A model generated the notes under the pieces. The model was not told where the DNA came from. It saw only the letters and a program-made list of their open reading frames with translations, and searched no databases. This document shows positions 1-7,600 of a stretch of DNA of 19,687 bases, piece after piece (within the stretch, counting starts at the first letter, position 1; each line of letters begins with the position of its first letter). Source of the stretch: an uncultured Succinivibrio sp. (GTDB taxonomy: Bacteria; Pseudomonadota; Gammaproteobacteria; Enterobacterales; Succinivibrionaceae); the NCBI GenBank assembly GCA_902772715.1, contig CACYBT010000165.1:1-19687 (forward strand), given 5' to 3'. A program made the position numbers and the translations under genes.

Positions 1-85
1 AGCCATGGCAGAAGGCGAGCGCTTTGCTATTCGTGAAGGCGGTCGTACTGTTGGCGCCGGTGTTGTTGGTAAGATCATTGAGTAA
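1..85 (+). CDS. tuf: Elongation factor Tu, 3' end only (first tuf copy)
   Basis: This is the final 28 codons of a tuf gene cut by the left edge of the window. Reading from base 2, the frame gives the EF-Tu C-terminus, beginning AMAEGERFAIREGGRTVGAG and ending in KIIE, then TAA at 83-85. EF-Tu is the GTPase that delivers aminoacyl-tRNA to the ribosome; this part belongs to beta-barrel domain 3. The 85 bases plus the next two are identical to the end of the complete tuf gene at the right edge. Gammaproteobacteria commonly have one tuf copy before secE (tufB) and another after fusA (tufA), which is the arrangement here. Because the match runs exactly to the window ends, it may reflect assembly overlap, so the upstream part of this copy is unknown. 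Confidence 0.95.
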   Translation, partial: AMAEGERFAIREGGRTVGAGVVGKIIE

Positions 86-87
86 TC
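1..87 (+). repeat. Left copy of an 87-bp terminal direct repeat
   Basis: Bases 1-87 are identical to bases 19601-19687 in the same orientation. The repeat covers the 3' end of tuf and two bases after its stop codon. It reaches both window ends exactly, which is what a de Bruijn-graph assembler leaves when a contig closes on itself through a repeat. Confidence 0.98.
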
Positions 88-110
88 ATTGATTTTATTT
101 ACATGATTTT

Positions 111-142
111 ATCCGTAGTAGACTTGTCTGCTACGGATTTAT
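111..142 (+). terminator. Rho-independent terminator after the first tuf copy
   Basis: An 8-bp perfect stem pairs ATCCGTAG (111-118) with CTACGGAT (131-138). It continues through a T/G pair and AGA/TCT around a short CTTG loop, and is followed by TTTAT. It lies 26 nt after the tuf stop and is the natural end of the upstream tuf transcript. The U-tract is short, so some read-through into secE is possible. Confidence 0.75.
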
Positions 143-210
143 CAATTCATAGGCACGTAATACCTTGTATTATGTGTGAAGATTAGAATGTGTATTTTTC
201 TAATTAGGTG

Positions 211-238
211 TTGTGTTATACAAAACTGTGAGTATACA
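211..238 (+). promoter_or_regulatory. Candidate sigma-70 promoter for secE-nusG
   Basis: TTGTGT (211-216) and TATACA (233-238) are spaced by 16 bp. This is the best match I find between the tuf terminator and secE; a weaker alternative is TTCATA (146-151) with TATTAT (168-173). Initiation would be near 245 and would give a leader of about 200 nt containing the paired segments listed separately. It is based on consensus matching only. Confidence 0.35.
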
Positions 239-273
239 TAGCATTATGGTAACGTGGTGAGGTATTTTTGAAG

Positions 274-395
274 TCGCGGGATGTCTTGCTTCCAGAGGAA
301 GTTAATTCAAAAAAACTCCCGGCACCGCGAGCCTACTGAGGCTGAATCCTGTTTTCAGCATTAGATGATCCTCTTGATTGTGCAAGAGATTGATC
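274..395 (+). other. Structured, gene-free leader upstream of secE; possible cis-acting RNA of unknown class
   Basis: No gene or tRNA is seen in 86-441, but 274-395 is dense in complementary segments. TCGC+GGGA (274-281) can pair with TCCC (317-320) and GCGA (327-330), leaving a 6-nt bulge. Alternatively TCGCGG (274-279) pairs with CCGCGA (325-330). Inside lies CTTCC/GGAAG (289-293 with 297-301) around an AGA loop. Next come GCCT/AGGC (331-334 with 339-342) and GCTGAA/TTCAGC (341-346 with 354-359), which overlap by two bases. Last is CTCTTG/CAAGAG (371-376 with 383-388), extended by GATC/GATC (367-370 with 392-395). The final hairpin has no adjacent U-tract and ends about 46 nt before the secE start. 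I do not recognise a known RNA family. It could be an RNA control element or simply processing structure. Confidence 0.4.
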
Positions 396-441
396 ACGAT
401 CTTATAGAATATGTGACTAAAATTTTTTTATAGGTTTTTTT

Positions 442-951
442 ATGTCGTCAGGGAAGAAGAGCAACAAAGTTGCTGAAGAGACAAATGCTGTAGAGCAGAA
501 GAAGAATGTAACGGTTACATCAAAGAAAAATGCTGACAAGACAATTGCTAAAAAGCCTGCTGATGCTGCTGCACTATATATTTCTCCAACCTTAAGTGCA
601 TTTTTTTGGACAATTTCTGTAGTATTGGTTTGTGCCATCATTTTTGGTAATTATTACTATACGAATTTTGTAGTTGTTGATGAGACCACTATGGCACGTT
701 TAGTGCGTGTTCTTGCTGTTATTTTTGGTCTTGTTTTATCAATTGCAATCACACTTCTAACCAACAAAGGACGTGCACTTTTACAGTTTGCCCGTCAGTC
801 TTACACGGAACTTAAGAAAGTTATTTGGCCAACTCGTCAGGAGGCTGTACAGACAACTTTCATTGTTTTTATAGCGGTTACTGTTGTTAGTTTATTTTTA
901 TATTTATGTGATATCGTTTTTTTACAGATTGTTCGTTTGTTTACTCTCTAA
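442..951 (+). CDS. secE: Preprotein translocase subunit SecE, three-TM type with a Lys-rich N-terminal extension
   Basis: SecE is the essential small subunit of the inner-membrane SecYEG channel and clamps SecY. The 169-residue protein has a charged, Lys/Ala-rich head (about 1-45) and hydrophobic segments near 51-71, 87-106 and 139-162. Before the third segment is the conserved amphipathic motif around ELKKVIWPTR (123-132), the family signature needed for SecY contact. E. coli SecE is 127 residues and also has three TM segments, so the surplus here is essentially in the head. ATG 442 follows a weak TAGG Shine-Dalgarno; I see no better internal start that would keep the first TM segment. nusG follows after 24 nt, the near-universal secE-nusG pairing, so both are likely co-transcribed. 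Confidence 0.95.
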   Translation: MSSGKKSNKVAEETNAVEQKKNVTVTSKKNADKTIAKKPADAAALYISPTLSAFFWTISVVLVCAIIFGNYYYTNFVVVDETTMARLVRVLAVIFGLVLSIAITLLTNKGRALLQFARQSYTELKKVIWPTRQEAVQTTFIVFIAVTVVSLFLYLCDIVFLQIVRLFTL

Positions 952-975
952 AATACTCCTACAGGTTATTAAGTT

Positions 976-1683
976 ATGACAGAAATAGAAAAGATTGATG
1001 CCGATGAGGCTAAAGTTGTTGAAGCACCTTTGGCAACTGAATCTGTTGAGGCACCAACAGCATCGGAAAACGAACTAGCTGATAATACTGCTAAAGATAT
1101 TAAAAATGATGCTGCAAAGGATATTAAACGGGATTATTTTGGTGGAGATAAATTTCGCTGGTATGTGATTCAAGCGTTTTCAGGATTTGAACAGCGTGTC
1201 GCTTTAACTTTACAAGAACGTATCAAAATTCATCATATGGAGGAATATTTTGGTGAAATTCTAGTTCCTAAAGAGAAAGTTAAAGAAATTAAAGATGGTA
1301 AGAAGAAAGAGTCTGAGCGTAAGTTTTTTCCTGGCTATGTGTTAGTTAATATGCGGATGACCTCAGAATCGTGGCAGTTAGTTAAACATACTGACCGAGT
1401 TCTTGGTTTTATAGGCGGTTCTGCTGAGAAACCTTTACCAATAACTGATGCTGAAGCAAATAAAATCTTAAGTCGACTTAAAGAGACTGAAGGTTCAGCC
1501 AGACCAAAAACCATGTTTGAGGTTGGTGAACATGTCCGTGCCGTTGAAGGAGCCTTTAAGGATTTCGTTGGTACTGTAGAGAAGGTGGATTACGAAAAGA
1601 ACCGTCTTACAGTATCTATTGCCATTTTTGGACGTGCGACACCTGTTGAGCTTGATTTTACACAGGTTGAAAAAGACCTCTAG
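976..1683 (+). CDS. nusG: Transcription termination/antitermination factor NusG with an acidic N-terminal extension
   Basis: NusG binds the beta' clamp helices of elongating RNA polymerase through its NGN domain, and contacts Rho or ribosomal protein S10 through its KOW domain. The NGN domain starts at about residue 59 (RWYVIQAFSGFE at 61-72) and contains the conserved RKFFPGYVLV (115-124). The KOW domain spans about 181-235, with DYEKNRLTVSIAIFGRATPV. At 235 residues it is about 54 longer than E. coli NusG (181). The extra is an acidic, Ala/Glu/Asp-rich head with an AKDIK motif occurring twice (39-43 and 47-51). No Met lies between the start and the NGN domain. ATG 976 has ACAGG about 10 nt upstream. 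A terminator follows after about 60 nt. Confidence 0.96.
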   Translation: MTEIEKIDADEAKVVEAPLATESVEAPTASENELADNTAKDIKNDAAKDIKRDYFGGDKFRWYVIQAFSGFEQRVALTLQERIKIHHMEEYFGEILVPKEKVKEIKDGKKKESERKFFPGYVLVNMRMTSESWQLVKHTDRVLGFIGGSAEKPLPITDAEANKILSRLKETEGSARPKTMFEVGEHVRAVEGAFKDFVGTVEKVDYEKNRLTVSIAIFGRATPVELDFTQVEKDL

Positions 1684-1742
1684 TCTTTTTTAAGTGAAAT
1701 CAAAACTTTGCGAACGCTAATTTATCTATAAATTTACGGTTT

Positions 1743-1770
1743 AAATGCTCCTTCGGGAGCATTTGTCTTT
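1743..1770 (+). terminator. Rho-independent terminator closing secE-nusG
   Basis: A perfect 9-bp stem, AAATGCTCC (1743-1751) with GGAGCATTT (1756-1764), is capped by the very stable C(UUCG)G tetraloop and followed by GTCTTT. The tail is not a pure U-run, so termination may be partial. Confidence 0.8.
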
Positions 1771-2065
1771 AAGCTCCTGATAAGAGATTAGTATCGCCTG
1801 TTAAAATTCTTTATTAGATAAGATCTATTCTTCTGCTTCATAATCTCAGAAAAAAATTGTGGTAAAAGATACTGTTAGCACAAGATTCCGCCTAGTGCAG
1901 GTATTTCAACACTGACTATTATGCACAGCATATTTCGAAAATTCGGAGAGTAAAATTTTAATTGAAAATAATTATAGAATCCTCAAAGCGTACAAGGTCG
2001 ACAATATAATTTATTGTGTAGATACAAGATATTAGACTTGTTTTTTTAAAGATTGTAAAAATACA
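1771..2065 (+). other. Gene-free AT-rich spacer upstream of the rplK promoter
   Basis: No credible ORF, tRNA or known RNA is seen here. A TATAAT at 2005-2010 sits inside the inverted repeat ACAATA/TATTGT (2001-2006 with 2012-2017) but has no good -35 box at 16-18 bp. ACAAG/CTTGT (2024-2028 with 2037-2041) runs into a T-tract at 2041-2047 and could be a weak terminator, although its 5-bp stem is marginal. Confidence 0.5.
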
Positions 2066-2094
2066 TTGATCATATGCGAGAAAATATGTATAAT
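2066..2094 (+). promoter_or_regulatory. Strong sigma-70 promoter for rplKA
   Basis: TTGATC (2066-2071) and a perfect TATAAT (2089-2094) are separated by 17 bp. It lies about 120 nt upstream of rplK and downstream of the nusG terminator, as in E. coli where rplKA has its own strong promoter. Initiation is expected near 2101, giving a leader of about 113 nt. Confidence 0.75.
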
Positions 2095-2130
2095 CTTGAG
2101 GCTATTTTTTCGGTTATTTGAGAAGATAGT

Positions 2131-2210
2131 CCGGTCATATGACCAAGGGAAGCGCATATAAGTCATATTGATGCGCGATATTACCCATTTATTTTAAAGA
2201 GGAACACCTC
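2131..2210 (+). promoter_or_regulatory. Putative translational operator of rplK-rplA (L1 target), including a hairpin over the Shine-Dalgarno
   Basis: In E. coli, L1 represses its own rplK-rplA mRNA through a leader structure near the rplK start. Here the leader holds the palindrome GGTCATATGACC (2133-2144), then GCGCAT/ATGCGC (2152-2157 with 2171-2176). Close to the start, GAGG (2199-2202) of the Shine-Dalgarno can pair with CCTC (2207-2210) across an AACA loop, which could hide the ribosome site. The assignment to L1 rests on position and known regulation; I could not match a strict L1 consensus by eye. Confidence 0.4.
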
Positions 2211-2213
2211 AAA

Positions 2214-2642
2214 ATGGCAAAAAAAGTTACTGCCTATATTAAACTTCAGGTTGGTGCTGGTAATGCTAATCCAGCTCCTCCAGTTGGTCCTGCATTAGGT
2301 CAACATGGTGTTAACATCATGGAATTCTGTAAGGCCTTTAATGCTAAAACTGCAAATCTCGAAAAAGGTCTCCCAGTTCCAGTAATTATTACTGTTTACC
2401 AAGATAAGTCCTTTACTTTTGTTTCAAAGACAACTCCTGCTTCATTCCTAATCAAAAAAACTTTAGGACTGAAATCTGCTTCTCATAAGCCAGGTACTGA
2501 AGTTGCCGGTAAGATCACCATGGACCAGTGCCGTGAAATTGCAAAACAGAAGGAACCTGATATGACTGGTGCTGATATTGATGCATCAGCTCGTACTATT
2601 GCTGGTACTGCCCGCTCAATGGGTATTCAGGTGGAGGATTAG
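2214..2642 (+). CDS. rplK: 50S ribosomal protein L11
   Basis: L11 forms the base of the ribosomal stalk on the GTPase-associated region of 23S rRNA; it helps factor binding and is needed for RelA activation. The 142-residue product matches the usual length. The N-terminal domain begins AKKVTAYIKLQVGAGNANP and includes the Pro-rich PAPPVGPALGQHGVNIMEFCK segment around residues 21-41, the thiostrepton-contact region. The C-terminal rRNA-binding domain ends in GTARSMGIQVED. ATG 2214 follows AGAGG with 11-nt spacing. rplA starts 3 nt after the stop, so the two are surely translated from one message. Confidence 0.98.
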   Translation: MAKKVTAYIKLQVGAGNANPAPPVGPALGQHGVNIMEFCKAFNAKTANLEKGLPVPVIITVYQDKSFTFVSKTTPASFLIKKTLGLKSASHKPGTEVAGKITMDQCREIAKQKEPDMTGADIDASARTIAGTARSMGIQVED

Positions 2643-2645
2643 TAA

Positions 2646-3359
2646 ATGGCTAAAATTGGAAAGCGCTTAAAGGAAATTCGCGCCAAAGTTGATAAAACTA
2701 AACTCTACAATGTTAAGGAAGGTTTTGCTTTATTAAAAGAAACAGCCAAAGCCAAATTTGTTGAGAGTGTAGATGTCGCAGTACAGCTAGGTATTGATGC
2801 AACTAAATCTGACCAGAACGTTCGTGGCTCAACTGTATTACCACATGGTACTGGTAAGACAGTTCGTGTTTTAGTCTTTACTCAGGGCGAACTTGCAGAT
2901 CAGGCTAAGGCAGCTGGAGCAGATCATGTTGGTATGGATGAGCTAGCTCAGGAAGTCAAAAAAGGATTTTCAGATTTTGACGTAGTTATTGCCTCTCCTG
3001 ATGCAATGCGAGTTGTTGGTACTTTAGGTCAGATTTTAGGTCCACGTGGTCTCATGCCAAACCCTAAAGTTGGTACAGTGACTCGTGATGTTTCCACTGC
3101 TGTGAAGAATGCCAAAGCCGGACAGGTTCGTTTCCGTAATGACAAGGCTGGCAATATTCAGACTTCAATTGGTAATGTAAGTTTTTCTGCTGATGATTTA
3201 GCAGATAATCTTAATGCTCTTATTAATTCAATTGAGAAGATGAAACCAGCAGCTGCTAAAGGCACTTTTATTAAGAAAGTCTGTGTTTCTACCACCATGG
3301 GTGTTGGTCTTACTATTGATAAGGCTTCTCTAGGTGACAGTAAGGCTCAAGAAGCATAA
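2646..3359 (+). CDS. rplA: 50S ribosomal protein L1
   Basis: L1 builds the mobile L1 stalk that escorts deacylated tRNA out of the E site. In E. coli it also represses translation of the rplK-rplA message. The 237-residue protein begins AKIGKRLKEIRAKVDK and has the signature LGPRGLMPNPKVGTVT near 130-145, which covers the conserved rRNA-binding loop. The length is close to E. coli L1 (234). ATG 2646 lies 3 nt after the rplK stop. Its ribosome site (GGTGGAGG) lies inside the last codons of rplK, so translational coupling is likely. Confidence 0.98.
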   Translation: MAKIGKRLKEIRAKVDKTKLYNVKEGFALLKETAKAKFVESVDVAVQLGIDATKSDQNVRGSTVLPHGTGKTVRVLVFTQGELADQAKAAGADHVGMDELAQEVKKGFSDFDVVIASPDAMRVVGTLGQILGPRGLMPNPKVGTVTRDVSTAVKNAKAGQVRFRNDKAGNIQTSIGNVSFSADDLADNLNALINSIEKMKPAAAKGTFIKKVCVSTTMGVGLTIDKASLGDSKAQEA

Positions 3360-3387
3360 TTAAACACTTTAGGTACAAGTGAAGATT

Positions 3388-3519
3388 TTTTGGATAGGAG
3401 GCTTAGCCGCCCAACCAAAGACCGCTGGGGGAGTACCTTAATAATCCAGCGTAGGCGAAAGTAATATTTACTTTCTGTGGTCCCGAAAGGGTCGCGTCCA
3501 ATTATGGACATTCCAGGAG
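3388..3519 (+). promoter_or_regulatory. L10(L12)4-type ribosomal protein leader of rplJL-rpoBC
   Basis: The 172-nt gap before rplJ folds in a way typical of L10 leaders, where the L10(L12)4 complex binds and represses rplJL translation. Visible elements: TTGG/CCAA (3390-3393 with 3411-3414) enclosing GGC/GCC; CGCTGG/CCAGCG (3423-3428 with 3446-3451), with GACC/GGTC (3420-3423 with 3479-3482) closing outside and sharing one base; and a perfect GAAAGTAA/TTACTTTC hairpin (3457-3464 with 3468-3475). The end reads TTCCAGGAG, then 12 nt to ATG, closely resembling the E. coli rplJ start region. The family call rests on position plus structure; a covariance-model search would settle it. Confidence 0.7.
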
Positions 3520-3531
3520 TCACTGCTAAAA

Positions 3532-4038
3532 ATGGCATTGAATATCGAAGACAAAAAGGCAATCGTTGCTGAAGTCGCCGAAGTTGCCAAGAAAGCTGTG
3601 TCAGCTGTTACCGCAGATTCTTGCGGTATTCCAGTAGCAAATTTAACTCAGTTACGTAAAGAGGCTCGTGCAAACAATGTTTACTTACATGTTGTACGTA
3701 ATACTCTTTTGGCTCGTGCTTTAGAAGGCACTGAGTTTGAGTGTATCAAGGATTCATGCAAAGGACCAACTATGGTTGGATTTTCCCTTGAGCATCCTGG
3801 TGCTGCTGCTAGAATCTTCAAGAATTTTGCCAAGACATGTGATACCTTTAAAGTTAAGGCTTTAGCCTTCGAAGGTAAAGCATATGATGGCAAAGACATA
3901 GATATTCTTGCAACATTACCAACTTATGATGAAGCAATTGCAAGGTTGATGGCTACTATGAAAGAAGCTGCTGCAGGCAAATTGGTTCGTACACTTGCCG
4001 CTCTCGGCGATAAGTTGGGTTCAGAGTCTGCTCAATAG
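3532..4038 (+). CDS. rplJ: 50S ribosomal protein L10
   Basis: L10 anchors the L7/L12 dimers to the stalk base and is the regulatory RNA-binding partner for its own operon. The 168-residue product (E. coli 165) begins ALNIEDKKAIVAEVAEVAKK. It keeps the rRNA-binding N-terminal domain, with VVRNTLLARALEGTEFECIKD and GPTMVGFSLEHPGAAARIFK, and then the LATLPTYDEAIARLMATMKEA segment. The last stretch is the long helix that carries L12 dimers. ATG 3532 follows AGGAG at 3515-3519. rplL starts after a 75-nt gap that contains a CAGGC/GCCTG hairpin (4077-4081 with 4085-4089). Confidence 0.98.
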   Translation: MALNIEDKKAIVAEVAEVAKKAVSAVTADSCGIPVANLTQLRKEARANNVYLHVVRNTLLARALEGTEFECIKDSCKGPTMVGFSLEHPGAAARIFKNFAKTCDTFKVKALAFEGKAYDGKDIDILATLPTYDEAIARLMATMKEAAAGKLVRTLAALGDKLGSESAQ

Positions 4039-4113
4039 AACAGATTTTCTGGCATTTAGGTTAGATTGTTTTTTTTCAGGCATAGCCTGGTTATATTTTA
4101 TAGGAAGAAAAAA

Positions 4114-4482
4114 ATGGCTTTATCTAAGGATGAAATCATTGAAGCAATTGCCGCTTTATCTGTAACTGAAGTTGTAGAGTTAGTTAAGGCAATGGAAGAG
4201 AAATTCGGCGTTTCAGCAGCCGCTGCTGCTGTTGCAGCTCCTGCTGCAGGTGCTGCTGCTGTAGAAGAGAAGACCGAGTTTGATGTTGAGTTAAAGGCTG
4301 TTGGTGCTAATAAGATTGCTGTTATTAAGGCTGTTCGCACTGCTACTGGCCTTGGCTTGAAAGAGGCTAAGGACTTGGTTGAGTCAGCCCCTGCCAAAGT
4401 TAAGGAAGGTATGCCTAAGGCTGATGCTGAGGCTTTGGTTAAGGCTCTGGTTGATGCCGGTGCTGAGGCTGCTTTAGTCTAA
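4114..4482 (+). CDS. rplL: 50S ribosomal protein L7/L12
   Basis: L7/L12 is the multicopy, flexible stalk protein that recruits and stimulates translational GTPases. The 122-residue product has the N-terminal dimerisation domain (1 to about 32, ALSKDEIIEAIAALSVTEVV), an Ala-rich hinge (about 38-58) and the compact C-terminal domain with GLGLKEAKDLVESAPAKVKE, the factor-contact helices. ATG 4114 is preceded by TAGGAAG (4101-4107). The frame is open upstream to 4066, but that ATG would add 16 non-conserved residues and has no comparable ribosome site. High cellular dosage of L12 is normally achieved by stronger initiation than at rplJ. Confidence 0.98.
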   Translation: MALSKDEIIEAIAALSVTEVVELVKAMEEKFGVSAAAAAVAAPAAGAAAVEEKTEFDVELKAVGANKIAVIKAVRTATGLGLKEAKDLVESAPAKVKEGMPKADAEALVKALVDAGAEAALV

Positions 4483-4494
4483 TTTAAGCCTACT

Positions 4495-4602
4495 TGACCT
4501 TTCTGGTCATAGCAGCCTATGCTGCAAAAAATGTAACCCGATCCTCCTAATTAGGTTGATCGGGTTCGATGCCTAAAACATCCGTGTACAATTTTATTGT
4601 AC
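4495..4602 (+). promoter_or_regulatory. rplL-rpoB intercistronic hairpin cluster (attenuator or processing region)
   Basis: The 158-nt gap contains four hairpins: TGACC/GGTCA (4495-4509); GCAGC/GCTGC (4512-4525); a long one with AACCCGATC (4535-4543) paired to GATCGGGTT (4558-4566) plus an inner CCTAATTAGG; and a perfect 7-bp GTACAAT/ATTGTAC (4586-4602). None has a U-run directly after the stem. In E. coli this spacer holds a partial terminator and an RNase III site that lower rpoBC expression relative to rplJL. The same role is inferred here. Confidence 0.6.
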
Positions 4603-4640
4603 TATCCTGGAAACAGATCAAATAGAGGATAACCTTATCT

Positions 4641-7600
4641 ATGGTCTACTCCTATACAGAGCAAAAGCGTATCCGCAAAGATTTCGGTAAGCGTGTAAAA
4701 GTATTAGATACCCCATATCTATTAGCAGTTCAACTTGATTCATTTAAACAATTTATCAGTGACGATCCTAGTAATGAAAATGGTTTGGTAGCCGCATTTA
4801 AGAGTGTATTTCCAATTAAAAGCTATTCAGGAAATGCAGAATTAACCTATAACAGTTTTCATTTAGGGGATCCAAAATTTAATGTACGTGAATGTTTAAT
4901 TCGCGGTACAACATATTCTGCCCCATTAAAAGTAAAATTAAGTCTGATTCGTTACGAAAAAGATTCACCAAAAACTGTAAAAGAAAAGATAGATCAAGAT
5001 GTCTACATGGGTGAAATCCCATTGATGACTGATAATGGTACCTTTATTGTTAATGGTACTGAGCGTGTTGTTGTTTCACAGTTACACCGTTCTCCAAGTG
5101 TTTTCTTTGACAATGATCGTGGTAAAACCTATCCAGGACGCATTCTATTTAGTGCTCGTGTGATTCCTTACCGTGGTTCATGGCTTGATTTTGAATTTGA
5201 TCACCGTGATAATCTCTTTGTGAGAATTGATAGACGCCGTAAGCTTTATGCAACTGTGCTCCTGCGTGCTTTAGGATATAACACTGAACAGATTTTGGCT
5301 TTATTCTTTGATACTGTTGAAATCGAGTTTAAAGGCAAAAAAATTAATATTGAACTAGTGCCTGAAAGTCTGTTAGGAGAGACAGCTTCTTTTGATATTA
5401 AGATTGGTGATGAGGTTATTGTAGAAAAAGGTAAGAAGATCACCAAGGGTCATATCAGAAAACTCAAGAATAAAGAAGTAACTTCTCTTGAGGTGCCAGC
5501 TGATTATCTAATCGACAAGATTGTTGCTAAAGACTACAAAAACAAGAATGGCGAGTTGATATTAGCTGCTAATACTCTGCTAAATGAAGAAAATATCAAG
5601 GTAATAGGTGAGAATGGACTAAAGAAAATTGAAATTCTTTATGTTTCCGCTGTTGATGAAGGTTCATTCATTGCTGACACCCTGCGTAATGACACCACTC
5701 GTGATTTATCATCTGAAGAAGCAGATAGAAATGCTGCTCTTTTTGAAATATACAAGATGATGCGTCCTGGTGAAATTCCAACTGTCGAGGCTGCAGAAAC
5801 TCTGTTTAAGAATTTGTTCTTCGCTGAAGATCGCTACGATTTATCTTCTGTTGGCCGTATGAAGTTTGACAGTCGTTTTGTTGAAGAGAAGAATTTTAAA
5901 TCCGGTATTCAGCGCTATTTGGCTTCTGAAGAAACCACCATCAATACAGCAGATAGCGTTCTTTCAGTCATAAACGGACATGTTGTTGCCAAGTTCCCAG
6001 AGATTATTGATGCTATTAGACCATTTTTAGATCAGTCTGAGAGCGAGTGTATGCCTAATACTGTTCCACAGCGTGCTGCTGACAAGTTATTAGGTTTTAT
6101 TGATAATATTCTGATTAATGCTAAGGATGATCAGATGTTATCCTGTGCTGAGCGTCTGTTGCATAAGGTTAAGATACATCCAAAAGGTGGTGATGCCTAT
6201 ACTTATGACAGAGCTATCATTATGCCGTTGTCTGTCTTAACTCTTTTGTCAAATGTGACCGAATTAAAGGGTAAGATTACAGATCCGAAGGGCAAAGAAA
6301 TTCCATTAGATGCAAGTCATATTGAGAATGAGGCTTTCCGCGGAACCTTGAATAACTCAGATATTATTAAAGTTATTCGTTATTTAGTAAAGATCCGTAA
6401 CGGCAAAGAGAATATTGATGATATTGATCATTTGGGTAACCGTCGTATCCGTTCTGTAGGTGAAATGGCTGAGAACCAGTTCCGTATTGGATTGGTTAGA
6501 GTCGAGCGAGCCGTTAAAGAGCGCCTATCCTTAGGAGATCTCGATAATACAACTCCACAGGAGTTAATTAACGCCAAGCCAATTTCTGCTGCCATCAAAG
6601 AATTTTACGGATCAAGTCAGTTATCTCAGTTTATGGATCAGAATAATCCATTGTCTGAGGTTACTCACAAACGTCGTATTTCGGCTTTAGGTCCTGGTGG
6701 TTTGACTCGTGAGCGTGCAGGTTTCGAGGTACGTGATGTGCATCCAACTCATTACGGTCGTCTCTGTCCTATTGAGACTCCAGAAGGTCCAAACATTGGT
6801 CTTATTAACTCTCTCTCCGTGTTTGCACGTTGCAATGATTATGGTTTTCTTGAGACACCATATCGTTTCGTCAAGGATGGTGTTGTTACTGAGGAGTTCC
6901 AGTATTTAACTGCTATTGAGGAAGGACAGTACGTTATTGCTCAGGCTAATACCGATCTTGATGAAAACGGCAAGATTGTCTCTGATTATGTTCAGTGCCG
7001 ATATAAGGGAGAGTCAGAGGTAAGACGTGCTCAGGATGTTCAGTTTATGGACGTGTCTCCACAGCAGATTATTTCTGTTGCTGCGGCACTTATTCCATTC
7101 TTGGAACATGATGATGCTAATAGAGCCCTTATGGGAGCTAACATGCAGCGTCAGGCTGTTCCAACCCTCCGTTCAGAAAAACCATTTGTTGGAACTGGCA
7201 TGGAACGTGCTGTTGCTGTCGACTCTGGTGTGTCCATTATTGCCAAGCGTGGCGGTATTGTGCAGCATGTTGACGGCGGACGTATTGTTATTCGTGTTAA
7301 TATCGATGAGATCGAGGGTGACCATGACGCCGGTATTGATATTTATAACCTTATTAAGTACACCCGTTCTAACCAGAATACCTGTATTAACCAGCGTCCT
7401 TGTGTAAATCTTAAGGAAAAAGTTAAGGCAGGTGACGTTATTGCTGACGGTTCTTCAACTGATATGGGCGAATTAGCCTTGGGTCAGAATATGAGAATTG
7501 CCTTCATGCCGTGGAATGGTTACAACTATGAGGATTCTATCCTGGTATCTGAACGTGTGGCTGCAAAGGATCGTTTAACCACAATTCATATTGAGGAAAT

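Noticed and set aside
86..441. Possible tRNA between tuf and secE, as some gammaproteobacteria have tRNA-Trp there
   Set aside because: I find no T-arm GTTCRA-type motif with a matching acceptor stem and no CCA end; the pairing pattern does not make a cloverleaf.
2024..2047. Second terminator upstream of the rplK promoter
   Set aside because: The stem is only 5 bp and AT-rich although a T-tract follows; I mention it in the spacer entry but do not call it.
4098..4397. 99-codon minus-strand frame under rplL
   Set aside because: It mirrors the Ala-rich hinge and conserved domain of L7/L12, giving low-complexity Ala/Ser/Thr sequence; it is a coding shadow.
5913..6350. Frameshift, intein or mobile insertion in rpoB
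   Set aside because: The reading frame is continuous and both flanks align at once. There are no intein splice motifs (N-terminal Cys/Ser, C-terminal His-Asn), and base composition matches the gene.
6621..6720. Rifampicin-resistance or streptomycin-resistance mutations in rpoB and rpsL
   Set aside because: The key residues read by eye (beta D666, H676, S681; S12 K43 and VKDLPG) are the sensitive wild-type forms.
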